A DNA stretch of 64,000 bases from Gemmatimonas sp. GTDB taxonomy: Bacteria > Gemmatimonadota > Gemmatimonadetes > Gemmatimonadales > Gemmatimonadaceae. The DNA is taken from NCBI RefSeq assembly GCF_027531815.1, contig NZ_JAPZSK010000014.1, forward strand, positions 124,001-188,000. Reading direction: 5' to 3'. This document shows positions 1 to 8,812 of this stretch, piece by piece. The notes below the pieces were generated by a model. The model ran no database searches and was not told the origin of the DNA. It was given only the letters and a program-made list of their open reading frames with translations. Each line of letters opens with the position of its first letter. The stretch's first letter is position 1. Made by a program: the position numbers and the translations under genes.

Positions 1-899
1 CCATTTTTCGGCAGGCGCGCCAGAATGCTGTCGGGCACGTTGCGCGGCACGTTGGTAATGGCGCGTGCACTCGAGTGGGAGAAGATCACTGGCGCTTCGG
101 TGGTGGTAAGCGCATCGCTCATCACGCCGGGCGACACGTGCGAGAGGTCCACGAGCATCCCCAGCCGGTTCATCTCGCGCACCACTTCGCGCCCGAAGTT
201 GGTGAGGCCACCGTGCCGCTGGCGGTCGTTGGCCGCGTCAGCCCAGTCGAGGGTGACGTTGTGCGTGAGCGTCATGTAGCGCACGCCCAGATCGTAGTAC
301 GCGCGCAGCGCTCCGAGTGAATTCTCGATGGCGTGCCCCCCTTCCATGCCCAACAGCGACCCGATCTTCCCCTGGGCGTACGCCTTGCGCACCTCGGTGG
401 CCGTGAGCGCGGGCGTGAACACATCGGGATAGCGGGCAATGACGCGACGGGCGATGTCGATCTGTTCGAGCTGCACGCGCGCGTAGCCGCTGTCGCGGAT
501 GTCGCCGGGGATGTACACCGACCAGAACTGCCCGCCCACCTGCCCCTGCCGCAGCCGGGCAATGTCGGTCATGCCTCTCGTCGTGCGGCGCAGGTTGTAC
601 GCCTCCACGTCGAGCGGCTTCTCCTTCTCCTCGCGCATGGCCCACGGCAGGTCATTGTGCCCATCCACGAGCGGCGAGAGGCGCAGCAGCCGGCGCACGT
701 ACGCCAGACGCACCTCGAGCGAGGCATTGCGGAGGTCCTGCGTGGCCTTGCTGGTGGCGGCGGGCTTGCGGGCGGGGGCCTGTGCCGCGAGCGGGGCGGT
801 GGCGATCGCGGCCGAGAGCGCCAGGGTGACGGCGGTGAGCAGCGCAGTCGTGAGTTTGGGGTTTGTGTCATGGGTTACGGGTTTGCGCCCACGACCCAT
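1..899 (-). CDS. Membrane dipeptidase (peptidase M19), 3' end outside window
   Basis: Zn-dependent dipeptidase of the renal/membrane dipeptidase family, which hydrolyses dipeptides. Only about 299 codons are in the window; family members are usually 350-420 residues, so the C-terminal part is missing. I read it from ATG at 899. The first ~40 residues are a basic start plus an Ala/Leu-rich core ending AAQA, a Sec signal, so the enzyme is exported. Family marks follow in order: VDGHNDLP (metal-binding His and Asp), GMEGGHAIEN, LTLTHN, DLSHVSPG and SHSSARA. It is the last gene of a minus-strand series (DUF411, GNAT, esterase, dipeptidase) and lies 59 bases after the esterase stop. Family assignment is firm; substrate is unknown. 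Confidence 0.88.
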   Translation of the reverse strand, partial: MGRGRKPVTHDTNPKLTTALLTAVTLALSAAIATAPLAAQAPARKPAATSKATQDLRNASLEVRLAYVRRLLRLSPLVDGHNDLPWAMREEKEKPLDVEAYNLRRTTRGMTDIARLRQGQVGGQFWSVYIPGDIRDSGYARVQLEQIDIARRVIARYPDVFTPALTATEVRKAYAQGKIGSLLGMEGGHAIENSLGALRAYYDLGVRYMTLTHNVTLDWADAANDRQRHGGLTNFGREVVREMNRLGMLVDLSHVSPGVMSDALTTTEAPVIFSHSSARAITNVPRNVPDSILARLPKN

Positions 900-958
900 G
901 CACGCGAACTCACACCCCGAAACGGATCGGTCCAAAGCCGGCTCGTTCGTGATCTCCG

Positions 959-1723
959 TCAGCATCCCAGTCGCTCCAGATAATGCGGGAGCATCTTGCG
1001 CCACCACGGCCAGTCGTGGTTCACGTCGTGCCCCCACAGGTCGAAGATGTGGCCGATTCCCTTGCGGTCGAGCAGATCATGGAAGTCGCGGGAGTAATCG
1101 GGACGCTCATAGGCGCCCTGACCACTCACGATGGCGATACGCGAATGGTGCCGCAGCTGATCGAGCGCCCACCCTTCCACATTCGCCACGAACCACATGG
1201 GATTGTTGAAGTAGCAGTTGTCGTCGGAGTAGCCGTGGAAGTAGCTGGGCGACAGGTCGAAGAACCCGCTCATGCCAATGGTGCCGCCAAACAGGTCAGG
1301 ACGACGGAAGAACGCATTGGCGGCGTGGAAGCAGCCGAAGCTGGCCCCGGTGGTGAGGGCGCGGGCGCCACTGTCGCCGCAGATGTGGCGAATGAACGGC
1401 GCCACTTCCTCTTCCACGTAGTGTGAATAGAGTGCCTGACGCCGTGCGCGTTCCGGCACGGGCAAGCCACGATCCATCCACGCGAGGCGGTTGATGCTAT
1501 CGATCGAGAAGACGCGGATCCGCCCCTGCTGCAGCAGCGGCTCGACGGCCTTGATGAGCCAGAACCGCTCGTTCTCGAGAAAGTCGGCGGCGGCGGTTGG
1601 GAAGAGCAACACCGGCTGACCGCGCCAGCCGTAGCTCACAATGGGCATCTCGAGACCGAGTGCCGGACTGCGCCACCGGTCGATGCGCCGGGGCAGATGC
1701 GGATCCACGAACTGAGGAGACAT
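959..1723 (-). CDS. Putative esterase, alpha/beta hydrolase (esterase D/PF00756-like)
   Basis: Cytoplasmic alpha/beta hydrolase of 254 residues with no signal peptide. The nucleophile elbow is TGASFGCFHA (G-x-S-x-G) near residue 148, and a likely catalytic His sits in WGHDVNHDW near the C terminus. The pattern (YGWRGQPVLLFPTAAA at the start, a Trp/His-rich end) is that of small esterases annotated as esterase or poly-3-hydroxybutyrate depolymerase-like. The natural substrate cannot be told from sequence. It sits between a GNAT gene and the M19 dipeptidase on the same strand and may be cotranscribed with them. The 85-base gap upstream holds GC-rich inverted repeats that could end or dampen transcription from the GNAT gene. 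Confidence 0.75.
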   Translation of the reverse strand: MSPQFVDPHLPRRIDRWRSPALGLEMPIVSYGWRGQPVLLFPTAAADFLENERFWLIKAVEPLLQQGRIRVFSIDSINRLAWMDRGLPVPERARRQALYSHYVEEEVAPFIRHICGDSGARALTTGASFGCFHAANAFFRRPDLFGGTIGMSGFFDLSPSYFHGYSDDNCYFNNPMWFVANVEGWALDQLRHHSRIAIVSGQGAYERPDYSRDFHDLLDRKGIGHIFDLWGHDVNHDWPWWRKMLPHYLERLGC

Positions 1724-1807
1724 CCCGGTAAGCTCACCCCCGGGTGCTCCCCCGGCCAGTACTGGCGCGCGCCGGTCTTCGGGGGCTCCGCCGGCGTCAG
1801 TTGCCGA

Positions 1808-2356
1808 TCAGAGGGCCTTGGTGAAGCAGAACTTGCGACCGATCGACAGCTCGGAGCGCGAGATCGACCGATACCGGGCGATCTTCTCCGGGTAGATCTC
1901 GATGCTGGTGAGCGTGTAGCCCATGCGGAGGAACAGCGCTTCGGCGAGGGAGATGGCGAAGATCTCCCGGTGCCCCCGCTCGCGGGCCAGATGCTCGGCG
2001 GCCGTGATCAGGCATTGCCCCAACCCCTGCCCCTGCTGGTCCGGCGCCACGGCCAGCGACACGATTTCGGCCAGCGACGGCGCATATTCGTCGAGCGCCA
2101 CCTGTCCGCGGATGCGCCCGTCGGCGCCGCGAACGACCTGGTAGTCCTGCAGATGCGCCGTGACGAACGTCTCGCTGCGCATCAGCGTGAGGCCGTCGGG
2201 CGCGTACAGGTTGTTGAGGGCCACGATGGCCGGAATGTCCGCTTCGTCGGCGTGATGCACCACGACGTCGCCCACCCGGAACTCGGGAAGCGGCCGAGCC
2301 GGCACCGCCGGCTCCCGCTCCACCACCCCTGCGTCCGGCGACATGCCCCCGGTCAC
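1808..2356 (-). CDS. GNAT-family N-acetyltransferase
   Basis: Acetyl-CoA-dependent N-acetyltransferase of the GNAT fold. The acetyl-CoA loop is visible as VAPDQQGQGLGQCLI (Q/R-x-x-G-x-G/A pattern), after the beta4 segment EIVSLAV. The C-terminal part (ALFLRMGYTL, then a Tyr/Arg-rich tail) resembles ArgA-type N-acetylglutamate synthase domains and their uncharacterised relatives. The GTG at 2356 overlaps the TGA of the upstream DUF411 gene (GTGA), which favours translational coupling; an in-frame ATG at 2344 is the alternative start. The first ~28 residues are Pro/Glu-rich and may not belong to the fold. Substrate unknown. Confidence 0.8.
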   Translation of the reverse strand: MTGGMSPDAGVVEREPAVPARPLPEFRVGDVVVHHADEADIPAIVALNNLYAPDGLTLMRSETFVTAHLQDYQVVRGADGRIRGQVALDEYAPSLAEIVSLAVAPDQQGQGLGQCLITAAEHLARERGHREIFAISLAEALFLRMGYTLTSIEIYPEKIARYRSISRSELSIGRKFCFTKAL

Positions 2357-2853
2357 CGCGACGCGTAGACGCGCGTCTTGCCGGCCTTGTCGAACAGCAG
2401 CACGTCGTAGCGATCCTTGCGGCCGCCCTGCTCCATGCCGGGGGACCCCACCGGCATCCCCGGCACGGCCAGCCCACGGCCAGCCGGCTTCTCGGCCACC
2501 AGCTTCGTGATCAGGTCGGCCGGCACATGCCCCTCAATGGTATAGGGGCCGATGCGGGCGGTATGGCAGGACCCCAGCGCCTCGGGGACCCCCAGCGACG
2601 CCTTCACGGTGGCCATATCGGCGGTGTCGCGGACGGTCACGGTGAACCCGGCCTTCCGCACGTGCGCCACCCACTCCTCGCAGCAGCCGCAGTTGGGATC
2701 CTTGTAGACGACCATCGTGCGTTCCGGTGGCTGCGCCATGGCGAGCGCGGGGCGGGCGATGATCAGGCCGCCAACGGTAAAGGCGGCAGCGCGAAAGAAG
2801 TCGCGGCGGGAGTGCGGCACCACCGCTCCGGACGGCGAGAGAGGAGAGAGCAT
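2353..2853 (-). CDS. DUF411 family protein, Tat-exported, likely metal (copper) binding
   Basis: DUF411 proteins are small Cys-containing periplasmic proteins often found beside copper-handling genes. I chose ATG at 2853 because it puts a twin-arginine signal at the N terminus: SRRDFFRAAAFTVGG, then a hydrophobic run ending ALAMAQ. The mature part opens with VYKDPNCGCCEEWVAHV, the family CxCC motif, and later has GSCHTA and GHVPADLI, both typical. The gene is divergent from the cbb3 oxidase operon, whose product needs copper and whose CcoI is a copper ATPase, so a copper role fits the context (inference). Its start overlaps nothing upstream. A TATACT box lies only 8 bases before the ATG. Confidence 0.85.
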   Translation of the reverse strand: MLSPLSPSGAVVPHSRRDFFRAAAFTVGGLIIARPALAMAQPPERTMVVYKDPNCGCCEEWVAHVRKAGFTVTVRDTADMATVKASLGVPEALGSCHTARIGPYTIEGHVPADLITKLVAEKPAGRGLAVPGMPVGSPGMEQGGRKDRYDVLLFDKAGKTRVYASR

Positions 2854-2860
2854 ACCGCAC

Positions 2861-2866
2861 AGTATA
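2861..2866 (-). promoter_or_regulatory. Possible -10 box close to the DUF411 start
   Basis: Reading the minus strand, GCTATACTG precedes the DUF411 ATG so closely that a start 6-8 bases downstream of TATACT would give a leaderless or nearly leaderless mRNA. No good -35 box is seen at 16-18 bases. Support is motif-level only. Confidence 0.35.
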
Positions 2867-3093
2867 GCGTCCGGCCCAAGCCCGGCTCCTCTCTGCGCCT
2901 CGTCGCGTGCTGCGCCTCCCCGACCCGCCCGAACCGTAAGTCGCGCAAGCACTTGTACTGGGCGGTCCAAGTCCGACCTCCCTATCGGGTTTTCCCCGAC
3001 GCATTCCCATCACCCTCCTGACGGAGTGGCGCCTGGCGAAGGCCTAGACTCTCCATCGCACTGCTCAAATCCCACACTCCCAGAGGGAATTCG

Positions 3094-5358
3094 ATGACCC
3101 CCGCAACCAGCGTGGCCGCCGCAGGCGCCGCCCCACGCGTCTCCGGCGTCGCGCTCGACCGCTTCTCGTATGACGACGCGATCGTCCGGAAATTCCTGTT
3201 TGCCACGCTCATTTGGGGCGTGGTCGGCATGGTGGCCGGCCTGCTGATCGCGCTGCAGCTGGCCAACCCGATCTTCAACCTCGGCCTCGAATGGACGTCC
3301 TTCGGGCGCCTGCGGCCGCTGCACACGAACGCGGTGATCTTCGCGTTTGCGGGGAACGCCTTCTTCACGGGGTGCTACTACAGCACCCAGCGTCTGCTCA
3401 AGGCCCGCATGTTCTCCGATGGCCTGAGCAATTTTCACTTCTGGGGGTGGCAGGCGATCATCGTCTCCGCCGCCCTCACGCTCCCCTTCGGCTTCACGCA
3501 GGCCAAGGAGTACGCGGAGCTCGAGTGGCCCATCGACATCGCGATTGCGGTGGTGTGGGTGGCCTTCGCGGTGAACTTCTTCGGTACGTTGGTCAAGCGC
3601 CGTGAGCGCCACATCTACGTGGCCCTCTGGTTCTACATCGCGTCCATCGTCACGGTCGCCATTCTGCACATCTTCAACAACCTGTCCGTCCCGGCCGGGT
3701 TCCTGAAGAGCTACAGCATTTATGCCGGCGTGCAGGACGCCTTCATGCAGTGGTGGTACGGCCACAACGCCGTCGCGTTCTTCCTCACGACGCCGTTCCT
3801 CGGGCTCATGTACTACTTCATGCCCAAGGCCGCCGAGGGGCCGGTGTTCAGCTACAAGCTGTCCATCCTGCACTTCTGGTCGCTGGTGTTCATGTACATC
3901 TGGGCCGGCCCGCACCACCTGCACTACACGGCGCTCCCCGAGTGGGCGAGCACGGTGGGCATGCTCTTCTCGGTCATGCTCTGGGCGCCCAGCTGGGGCG
4001 GCATGATCAACGGCCTGCTCACCCTGCGCGGTGCGTGGCACAAGGTGGCGCAGGATCCCATCCTCAAGTTCTTCGTCGTGGGCGTGACCGCCTACGGCAT
4101 GTCCACCTTCGAAGGGCCGATGCTCTCCATCAAGAGCGTCAATGCCCTCGCGCACTACACCGACTGGATCATCGCGCACGTGCACACGGGCGCGCTGGGC
4201 TGGAACGGCTTCATGACCTTCGGCATCGTGTACTGGCTGCTGCCGCGCGTCTTCCAGGCGCCGGTGTTCAGCAAGAAGGCCATGGAGCTGCACTTCTGGA
4301 TCGCATCGGTCGGCATCGTGCTGTACGTGGTGGCGATCTACAGCGCCGGCGTCACGCAGGGGCTCATGTGGCGCGCGTTCGACGAAACGGGACGCCTGGC
4401 GTACCCCGACTTCGTCGAGACGGTGCTCAAGCTGATGCCCATGTACTGGATGCGCGTGGCGGGCGGCACGCTGTACATCGTCGGCATGGTGCTCTTCGGC
4501 TGGAACATCTTCAAGACGTGGGCGAACCGGCCGGCCACGTACGAGGTGCCGGTCATCGAGGCGGCGCCATTGGCCAAGAAGTACGTGGAGGAGCACCCGG
4601 TCGTGCCGGCGAACGGCCTCTGGGCGCGCTTCAATCAGGTGCAGTGGCACCGCGCGTGGGAACGGGCACCGATGCTCTTCACGGTGCTCACCACGTTGGC
4701 CGTCATCGTGGCCTCCCTGTTCGAGATCCTCCCCACGTTCCTCATCAAGTCGAACGTGCCCACGATTGCGAGCGTCAAGCCGTACACGCCGCTCGAACTC
4801 GCCGGCCGCGATCTCTACATCGCCGAAGGGTGCTTCAACTGCCACTCCCAGATGGTGCGGCCGTTCCGCTACGAAACCGAGCGCTTCGGCGACTACAGCA
4901 AGCCGGGGGAGTCGGTCTATGAGCACCCGTTCCTCTGGGGCTCGCGCCGCATCGGTCCCGACCTTGCGCGTCAGGGCGGCAAGTACCCCGACCTGTGGCA
5001 TGTGCGGCACTTCGAGAACCCGCGGGCCGTCACGGCCAAGTCGATCATGCCGGCGTACGCCCACTTCCTCCGCAAGCCGCTCGACTTCGACGGCATCCAG
5101 AGCCGCGTGGACGCGATGGCCATGGTGGGTGTGCCCTACGGCGATGCCGTGAACAAGGCCCCCGGCATGGCGCGCGAGCAGGCGAAGCAGATCGCCGCCG
5201 CCATCAGGGAGCAGGGCGGACCCGATGGGCTCGAGGACAAGCAGATCGTGGCCATGGTGGCCTACATGCAGCGGCTCGGCCGTGACATCAAAGTGACCGC
5301 CACGGCAAGTGCCGCGCCCGCCCAGGCGCCCGCACGCGTGAATGGAGGGACCAACTGA
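3094..5358 (+). CDS. ccoNO: cbb3-type cytochrome c oxidase, fused subunits I and II (CcoNO)
   Basis: Catalytic core of the high-affinity terminal oxidase: reduces O2 to water with electrons from cytochrome c and pumps protons. Residues ~1-475 are the polytopic CcoN part. Haem and CuB ligands are visible: His77 (LHTNAVIFAF), His224 (WYGHNAV), His274-His275 (GPHHLHY), and His362/His364 (HVHTGALGWNG). After a linker and a helix at ~527-548 comes the CcoO part, with one haem c site at 580-584 (CFNCHSQMVRP) and the family GSRRIGPDLARQGG. In proteobacteria ccoN and ccoO are separate; fused forms are known in Bacteroidota and relatives. A purine-rich AGAGGGAA precedes the ATG. The TGA overlaps the ccoQ ATG by one base. 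No FNR box (TTGAT-N4-ATCAA) is present upstream. Confidence 0.97.
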   Translation: MTPATSVAAAGAAPRVSGVALDRFSYDDAIVRKFLFATLIWGVVGMVAGLLIALQLANPIFNLGLEWTSFGRLRPLHTNAVIFAFAGNAFFTGCYYSTQRLLKARMFSDGLSNFHFWGWQAIIVSAALTLPFGFTQAKEYAELEWPIDIAIAVVWVAFAVNFFGTLVKRRERHIYVALWFYIASIVTVAILHIFNNLSVPAGFLKSYSIYAGVQDAFMQWWYGHNAVAFFLTTPFLGLMYYFMPKAAEGPVFSYKLSILHFWSLVFMYIWAGPHHLHYTALPEWASTVGMLFSVMLWAPSWGGMINGLLTLRGAWHKVAQDPILKFFVVGVTAYGMSTFEGPMLSIKSVNALAHYTDWIIAHVHTGALGWNGFMTFGIVYWLLPRVFQAPVFSKKAMELHFWIASVGIVLYVVAIYSAGVTQGLMWRAFDETGRLAYPDFVETVLKLMPMYWMRVAGGTLYIVGMVLFGWNIFKTWANRPATYEVPVIEAAPLAKKYVEEHPVVPANGLWARFNQVQWHRAWERAPMLFTVLTTLAVIVASLFEILPTFLIKSNVPTIASVKPYTPLELAGRDLYIAEGCFNCHSQMVRPFRYETERFGDYSKPGESVYEHPFLWGSRRIGPDLARQGGKYPDLWHVRHFENPRAVTAKSIMPAYAHFLRKPLDFDGIQSRVDAMAMVGVPYGDAVNKAPGMAREQAKQIAAAIREQGGPDGLEDKQIVAMVAYMQRLGRDIKVTATASAAPAQAPARVNGGTN

Positions 5359-5552
5359 TGAAGCTCTCCGACATCATGTCGCACGCGCAGCTCTCCTTCT
5401 ACACCGAAGTTGCCCTGGTCCTTTTCCTCGGCGTGTTCATCGCCGTCACCATCCGCACCTTCATGCCGTCGCGCCACCGGGAGATGGAGGTCGCCTCCCG
5501 GTTGCCGCTCGAAGACGATGTGGTGCTCACTCCCCGCACCGCGGAGCGCTGA
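5358..5552 (+). CDS. ccoQ: CcoQ/FixQ-like small membrane subunit
   Basis: A 64-residue protein with one membrane helix (about residues 14-33) followed by a charged tail. Size, position between ccoNO and ccoP, and the short RTFMPSRHREME cytoplasmic stretch fit CcoQ, which stabilises the cbb3 complex. Sequence conservation in this family is weak, so the call rests mostly on context. Its ATG shares one base with the ccoNO stop (TGATG), which implies coupled translation. Three bases separate its stop from the ccoP ATG. Confidence 0.8.
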   Translation: MKLSDIMSHAQLSFYTEVALVLFLGVFIAVTIRTFMPSRHREMEVASRLPLEDDVVLTPRTAER

Positions 5553-5555
5553 CCC

Positions 5556-6131
5556 ATGGCCGGACCCACGAACGACGACATCCAGGACAAGCTCCTGGAC
5601 CACACCTACGACGGCATTCAGGAGTACGACAATCCGATGCCGCGGTGGTGGCTGCTGACCTTCGCCGCGACCATCGTCTTCTCCGTCATTTACCTGTTCA
5701 ACATCGGGCCGGTGGGGAGCGGCAAGGGGCGCATTGCCGACTACGAGGCCGACATGGCCGCGTATGCCAAGGCGCACCCGGCGCCCACGGGTGGCGACAT
5801 GAGCAGCGACCAGCTGCTGGCGCTCGTGAAGGACGAGGAAGCCATGGAGGAGGGGAAGGAGACGTACACCGCCTACTGCGCCTCCTGTCATGCGCCCGAT
5901 GGCGGTGGCCTCATTGGCCCCAATCTCGCGGATGCGTACTGGCTGCACGGTGGCACTATGGCCGACATCTACAAGACCGTCACCATCGGCGTGCTGGAGA
6001 AGGGCATGCCGCCCTGGGGGAAGACGCTCAAGCCCGAGCAGCTCTCCGCGGTGGTGGCGTACGTGAGCACCCTGCAGGGAACGACACCGGCCAACCCGAA
6101 GGCGCCGCAGGGAAACGCGGTCACACCGTGA
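5556..6131 (+). CDS. ccoP: CcoP, cbb3 oxidase cytochrome c subunit (mono-haem form)
   Basis: Membrane-anchored cytochrome c that passes electrons to CcoO. The N terminus has the family signature HTYDGIQEYDNPMPRWW followed by a helix at ~33-50. A single haem c motif, CASCH, lies at residues 108-112, with the distal Met likely in GMPPWG near residue 153. Proteobacterial CcoP is about 290-310 residues with two CxxCH motifs; this one is 191 residues with only one, so the complex would carry two c-type haems rather than three. A Pro/Ala-rich tail ends the protein. It lies inside the oxidase operon, 7 bases before ccoG. Confidence 0.95.
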   Translation: MAGPTNDDIQDKLLDHTYDGIQEYDNPMPRWWLLTFAATIVFSVIYLFNIGPVGSGKGRIADYEADMAAYAKAHPAPTGGDMSSDQLLALVKDEEAMEEGKETYTAYCASCHAPDGGGLIGPNLADAYWLHGGTMADIYKTVTIGVLEKGMPPWGKTLKPEQLSAVVAYVSTLQGTTPANPKAPQGNAVTP

Positions 6132-6138
6132 GCCAGCC

Positions 6139-7578
6139 GTGAGCACCACCGCCGTACCACCGGGGCTGGGGAGGCGCGTCCTCCCCACCCTCAACGAGGA
6201 TGGGACGCGTCGCTGGATCCGCCCCAAGCCGTCGCACGGCGCGTGGTGGCGCCGCCGTCAGGTCGTCGCGTACCTCCTCATGGCGATCTTCTTCGCCGCG
6301 CCCCATCTGCGCCTTTTCGGCAAGCCGGTCTTCCTCATGGACCTGCCGCGCCGCGAGTTCACGCTCATGGGCTACACATTCCTGCCCACCGACACGCTGC
6401 TGTTCATGTTCGCTCTGGGCAGCCTCGTCATTGGCATCTTCCTGGTGACGGCGTTGTGGGGGCGCGCGTGGTGCGGCTGGGCCTGCCCGCAAACCGTCTA
6501 CCTCGAGTATCTCTTCCGCCCCATCGGCCGCTGGTTCGATGGCGGCTACACGCAGTCGCGTGCCCTCGACAAGCAGGGAGCCTGGTTCACGCCGCGGCGG
6601 CTGGGCAAGTACATCACCTTCTTCCTGCTGGCGCTCTTCGTGTCGCACACGATGCTCGCCTTCTTCGTGGGTACGCCGCAGTTGTACGAATGGATGCTGA
6701 ACTCGCCGGCCGAGCATCCGAGCGCATTCTTCTTCGTGGTGCTCTTCACGGGCATCGTGTGGTTCAACTTCACGTATTTCCGCGAGCAGACCTGCCTCAT
6801 CGTCTGCCCGTACGGCCGCTGGCAGTCGGCGCTCATCGATCGGCAGTCCAAGATCGTGGCGTACGACTACGTGCGCGGTGAACCGCGGGCACTGGGCGCG
6901 AAGCAACGCGATGCCAACGCCGGCGATTGCATCGACTGCAAGGCCTGCGTGCAGACCTGCCCCACGGGCATCGACATCCGCAATGGTCTGCAGATGGAGT
7001 GCGTGCACTGCACACAGTGCATCGACGCCTGCGACGAAATCATGACGAAGATCGGCAAGCCCACAGGGCTCATCCGCTATTCGTCGCAGGACGAGATTGC
7101 CGGCAAGCCCAGGCACCTGCTGCGGGTGCGCACCATCCTGTATCCGCTGGTGCTGGCCATTCTGCTGGGCGGGCTGGGGGCGACCATGTACTACAAGCAG
7201 GCCGCCGACCTGACGGTGCTGCGCGGCCTCGACGGGCCGTTTGCCATGGAAGCCGACGGCCGCGTCTCCAACCAGATCCGCGTGAAGCTCACGAACCGCC
7301 GCAGCACGGACATGGCCTACAGCATCGTGCTCGACCTGCAGGGAGCGAGCGACCTCACGGCCAACGACATCACCGTGGTGGCGCCGGAGAACCCGCTGCG
7401 CGTGCAGGCCGGGGCAACCCGGGCCACCAGCGTCTTCGTGCTGCTGCCCACGCGCGCCTTCACGAACGGCGAGCGCTTCATCACCATCACCGTGTCCGAC
7501 GAGCGCGGCTACCGGGAGTCGGTGCGGTACCGGCTGCTGGGTCCGGCCACCGGCACCTCCGGGAGTACCAGGCAATGA
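6139..7578 (+). CDS. ccoG: CcoG/RdxA/FixG, 4Fe-4S membrane protein for cbb3 assembly
   Basis: CcoG is a membrane-bound cupric reductase-like assembly factor for cbb3 oxidase. The 479-residue product starts with the conserved LNEDGTRRWIRPK, then several membrane helices with GRAWCGWACPQTVYLEYLF. Two 4Fe-4S cluster motifs follow: CIDCKACVQTCP and CVHCTQCIDACD. After another helix (TILYPLVLAILL) comes a C-terminal Ig-like IgFixG domain. The start is taken as GTG at 6139, a few bases past the ccoP stop. The TGA at the end overlaps the ccoH ATG (ATGA), as elsewhere in this operon. Confidence 0.96.
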   Translation: MSTTAVPPGLGRRVLPTLNEDGTRRWIRPKPSHGAWWRRRQVVAYLLMAIFFAAPHLRLFGKPVFLMDLPRREFTLMGYTFLPTDTLLFMFALGSLVIGIFLVTALWGRAWCGWACPQTVYLEYLFRPIGRWFDGGYTQSRALDKQGAWFTPRRLGKYITFFLLALFVSHTMLAFFVGTPQLYEWMLNSPAEHPSAFFFVVLFTGIVWFNFTYFREQTCLIVCPYGRWQSALIDRQSKIVAYDYVRGEPRALGAKQRDANAGDCIDCKACVQTCPTGIDIRNGLQMECVHCTQCIDACDEIMTKIGKPTGLIRYSSQDEIAGKPRHLLRVRTILYPLVLAILLGGLGATMYYKQAADLTVLRGLDGPFAMEADGRVSNQIRVKLTNRRSTDMAYSIVLDLQGASDLTANDITVVAPENPLRVQAGATRATSVFVLLPTRAFTNGERFITITVSDERGYRESVRYRLLGPATGTSGSTRQ

Positions 7579-8084
7579 AGGCAGGCATGGGGTGGCCCAT
7601 TGGCGTGGCCACGATTCTCGCGTGCACCGTGGTCGCGAACGTGGTGGTCATGCGCATCGCCAACGATGATCCATCGTTCTCGGTGGAGCCCGACTACTAC
7701 CGCAAGGCGGTCAACTTCGACGCCACCATGGCGCAGGAGCGGCAGAACCTCAGCCTCGGCTGGGGGTTCGATGCCGTGATCGACTCCATCGGGACATCCG
7801 GACGGACGCGCCTGGCGGTACGGCTGCGTGATGCGTCGCAGTCGCCGCTCACCGGGGCGCGTGTGGCGGTCATGGCGCGCTTCAATGCCCGCGCCAACGA
7901 TACGCTCACCGCGCTGCTCACGGAGGAAGGTCCCGGCGTGTATGCGGCCACACTTCCCATCACGCACAGCGGGGAGTGGGAAGTGCGCGTGGATGCCACG
8001 CACGGCAGCCAGCGATTCTCCACGAGTGCGCGGGTCACGGCCGTGCACGCGCTCGCCGCCGCCATGGAGCCGGCACGCCGGTGA
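7575..8084 (+). CDS. ccoH: CcoH/FixH-like cbb3 assembly protein
   Basis: 169-residue protein with an N-terminal membrane helix (GWPIGVATILACTVVANVVV) and a soluble outer domain. The motif DPSFSVEPDYYRKAVNFD just after the helix is characteristic of FixH. CcoH interacts with the oxidase during assembly and is needed for its stability in bacteria where it was studied. ATG at 7575 overlaps the ccoG stop by four bases, and its own TGA overlaps the GTG start of the next gene (GTGA). Confidence 0.93.
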   Translation: MKAGMGWPIGVATILACTVVANVVVMRIANDDPSFSVEPDYYRKAVNFDATMAQERQNLSLGWGFDAVIDSIGTSGRTRLAVRLRDASQSPLTGARVAVMARFNARANDTLTALLTEEGPGVYAATLPITHSGEWEVRVDATHGSQRFSTSARVTAVHALAAAMEPARR

Positions 8085-8812
8085 TCGCCACCGGGGTGGG
8101 AGTGCTGGTGGCCAGCCTGGTGGGCAGTGTCCACTGCGCCGGCATGTGCGGCGGCTTCGTCTGCTTCTACGCCGGATCGGCGAGCGGCAACGAACCCGCC
8201 GCGTTGCGGGCGCACGCCATGTATAACGTGGGGCGCCTGGCCTCCTACCTGCTCCTCGGCGCCATCGCGGGGCTGCTCGGCGCCGGTGTCTCGCGCGCCG
8301 GCGCGATGGTGGGCGTGAGCCGCGCCGCTACCCTCGTGGCCGGGACGCTCATGGTAGGATGGGCCATCAGCACCATCGCCGCGCAGCGCGGCCTCTCCCT
8401 GGCGGCCCCGCGCGCGCCGCAGGCGTGGCAGCGGGCGCTGGGACGCGTGCTGCACGCCGTACGCGAGCAGCCCATCGGCATGCGGGCCGGCCTCACGGGG
8501 CTCTTCACCACGCTGCTGCCCTGCGGGTGGCTCTATGTGTTCGTGGCCACCGCCGGTGGCACCGGCAGTGTGACGTCGGCCATGGCCACCATGGCGCTGT
8601 TCTGGGTGGGAACGGTACCGGCGCTCGTGGCGGTCGGCATGGGCGCGCAGACGCTGCTGGCGCCGTTTCGGCGCCGCCTGCCGGTGTTCAGCGCCGCCGT
8701 GGTGCTGATCATGGGATTGCTCTCCATGTCGGGGCGATTGCTGCCGCGCGCGGCGGCCTCACACGAGCGGCACATGGCCACCACGCCCACGGAGCATATC
8801 CATGGCCACTAA
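8081..8812 (+). CDS. Sulfite exporter TauE/SafE-like (UreH/DsbD-like) membrane protein
   Basis: About 243 residues and six likely membrane helices. The first helix carries GSVHCAGMCGGF and a later one LLPCGWLYVF, conserved Cys-containing motifs of the family variously named TauE/SafE, UreH-like or DsbD_2. A copy of this family is regularly encoded between ccoH and ccoI in cbb3 operons, where a role in copper or thiol handling during oxidase assembly has been suggested; the transported substrate is not established. I chose GTG at 8081 because it overlaps the ccoH stop. A His-rich tail (HERHMATTPTEHIHGH) ends the protein, consistent with metal binding. It overlaps the ccoI start by 11 bases. 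Confidence 0.85.
   Translation: MIATGVGVLVASLVGSVHCAGMCGGFVCFYAGSASGNEPAALRAHAMYNVGRLASYLLLGAIAGLLGAGVSRAGAMVGVSRAATLVAGTLMVGWAISTIAAQRGLSLAAPRAPQAWQRALGRVLHAVREQPIGMRAGLTGLFTTLLPCGWLYVFVATAGGTGSVTSAMATMALFWVGTVPALVAVGMGAQTLLAPFRRRLPVFSAAVVLIMGLLSMSGRLLPRAAASHERHMATTPTEHIHGH

Noticed and set aside
2854-3093. FNR/Anr box upstream of ccoNO
   Set aside because: I looked for TTGAT-N4-ATCAA and close variants and found none.
3010-5064. 684-codon open frame on the minus strand
   Set aside because: Antisense to ccoNO; His/Arg/Glu-rich composition with no domain marks, a usual GC-rich shadow.
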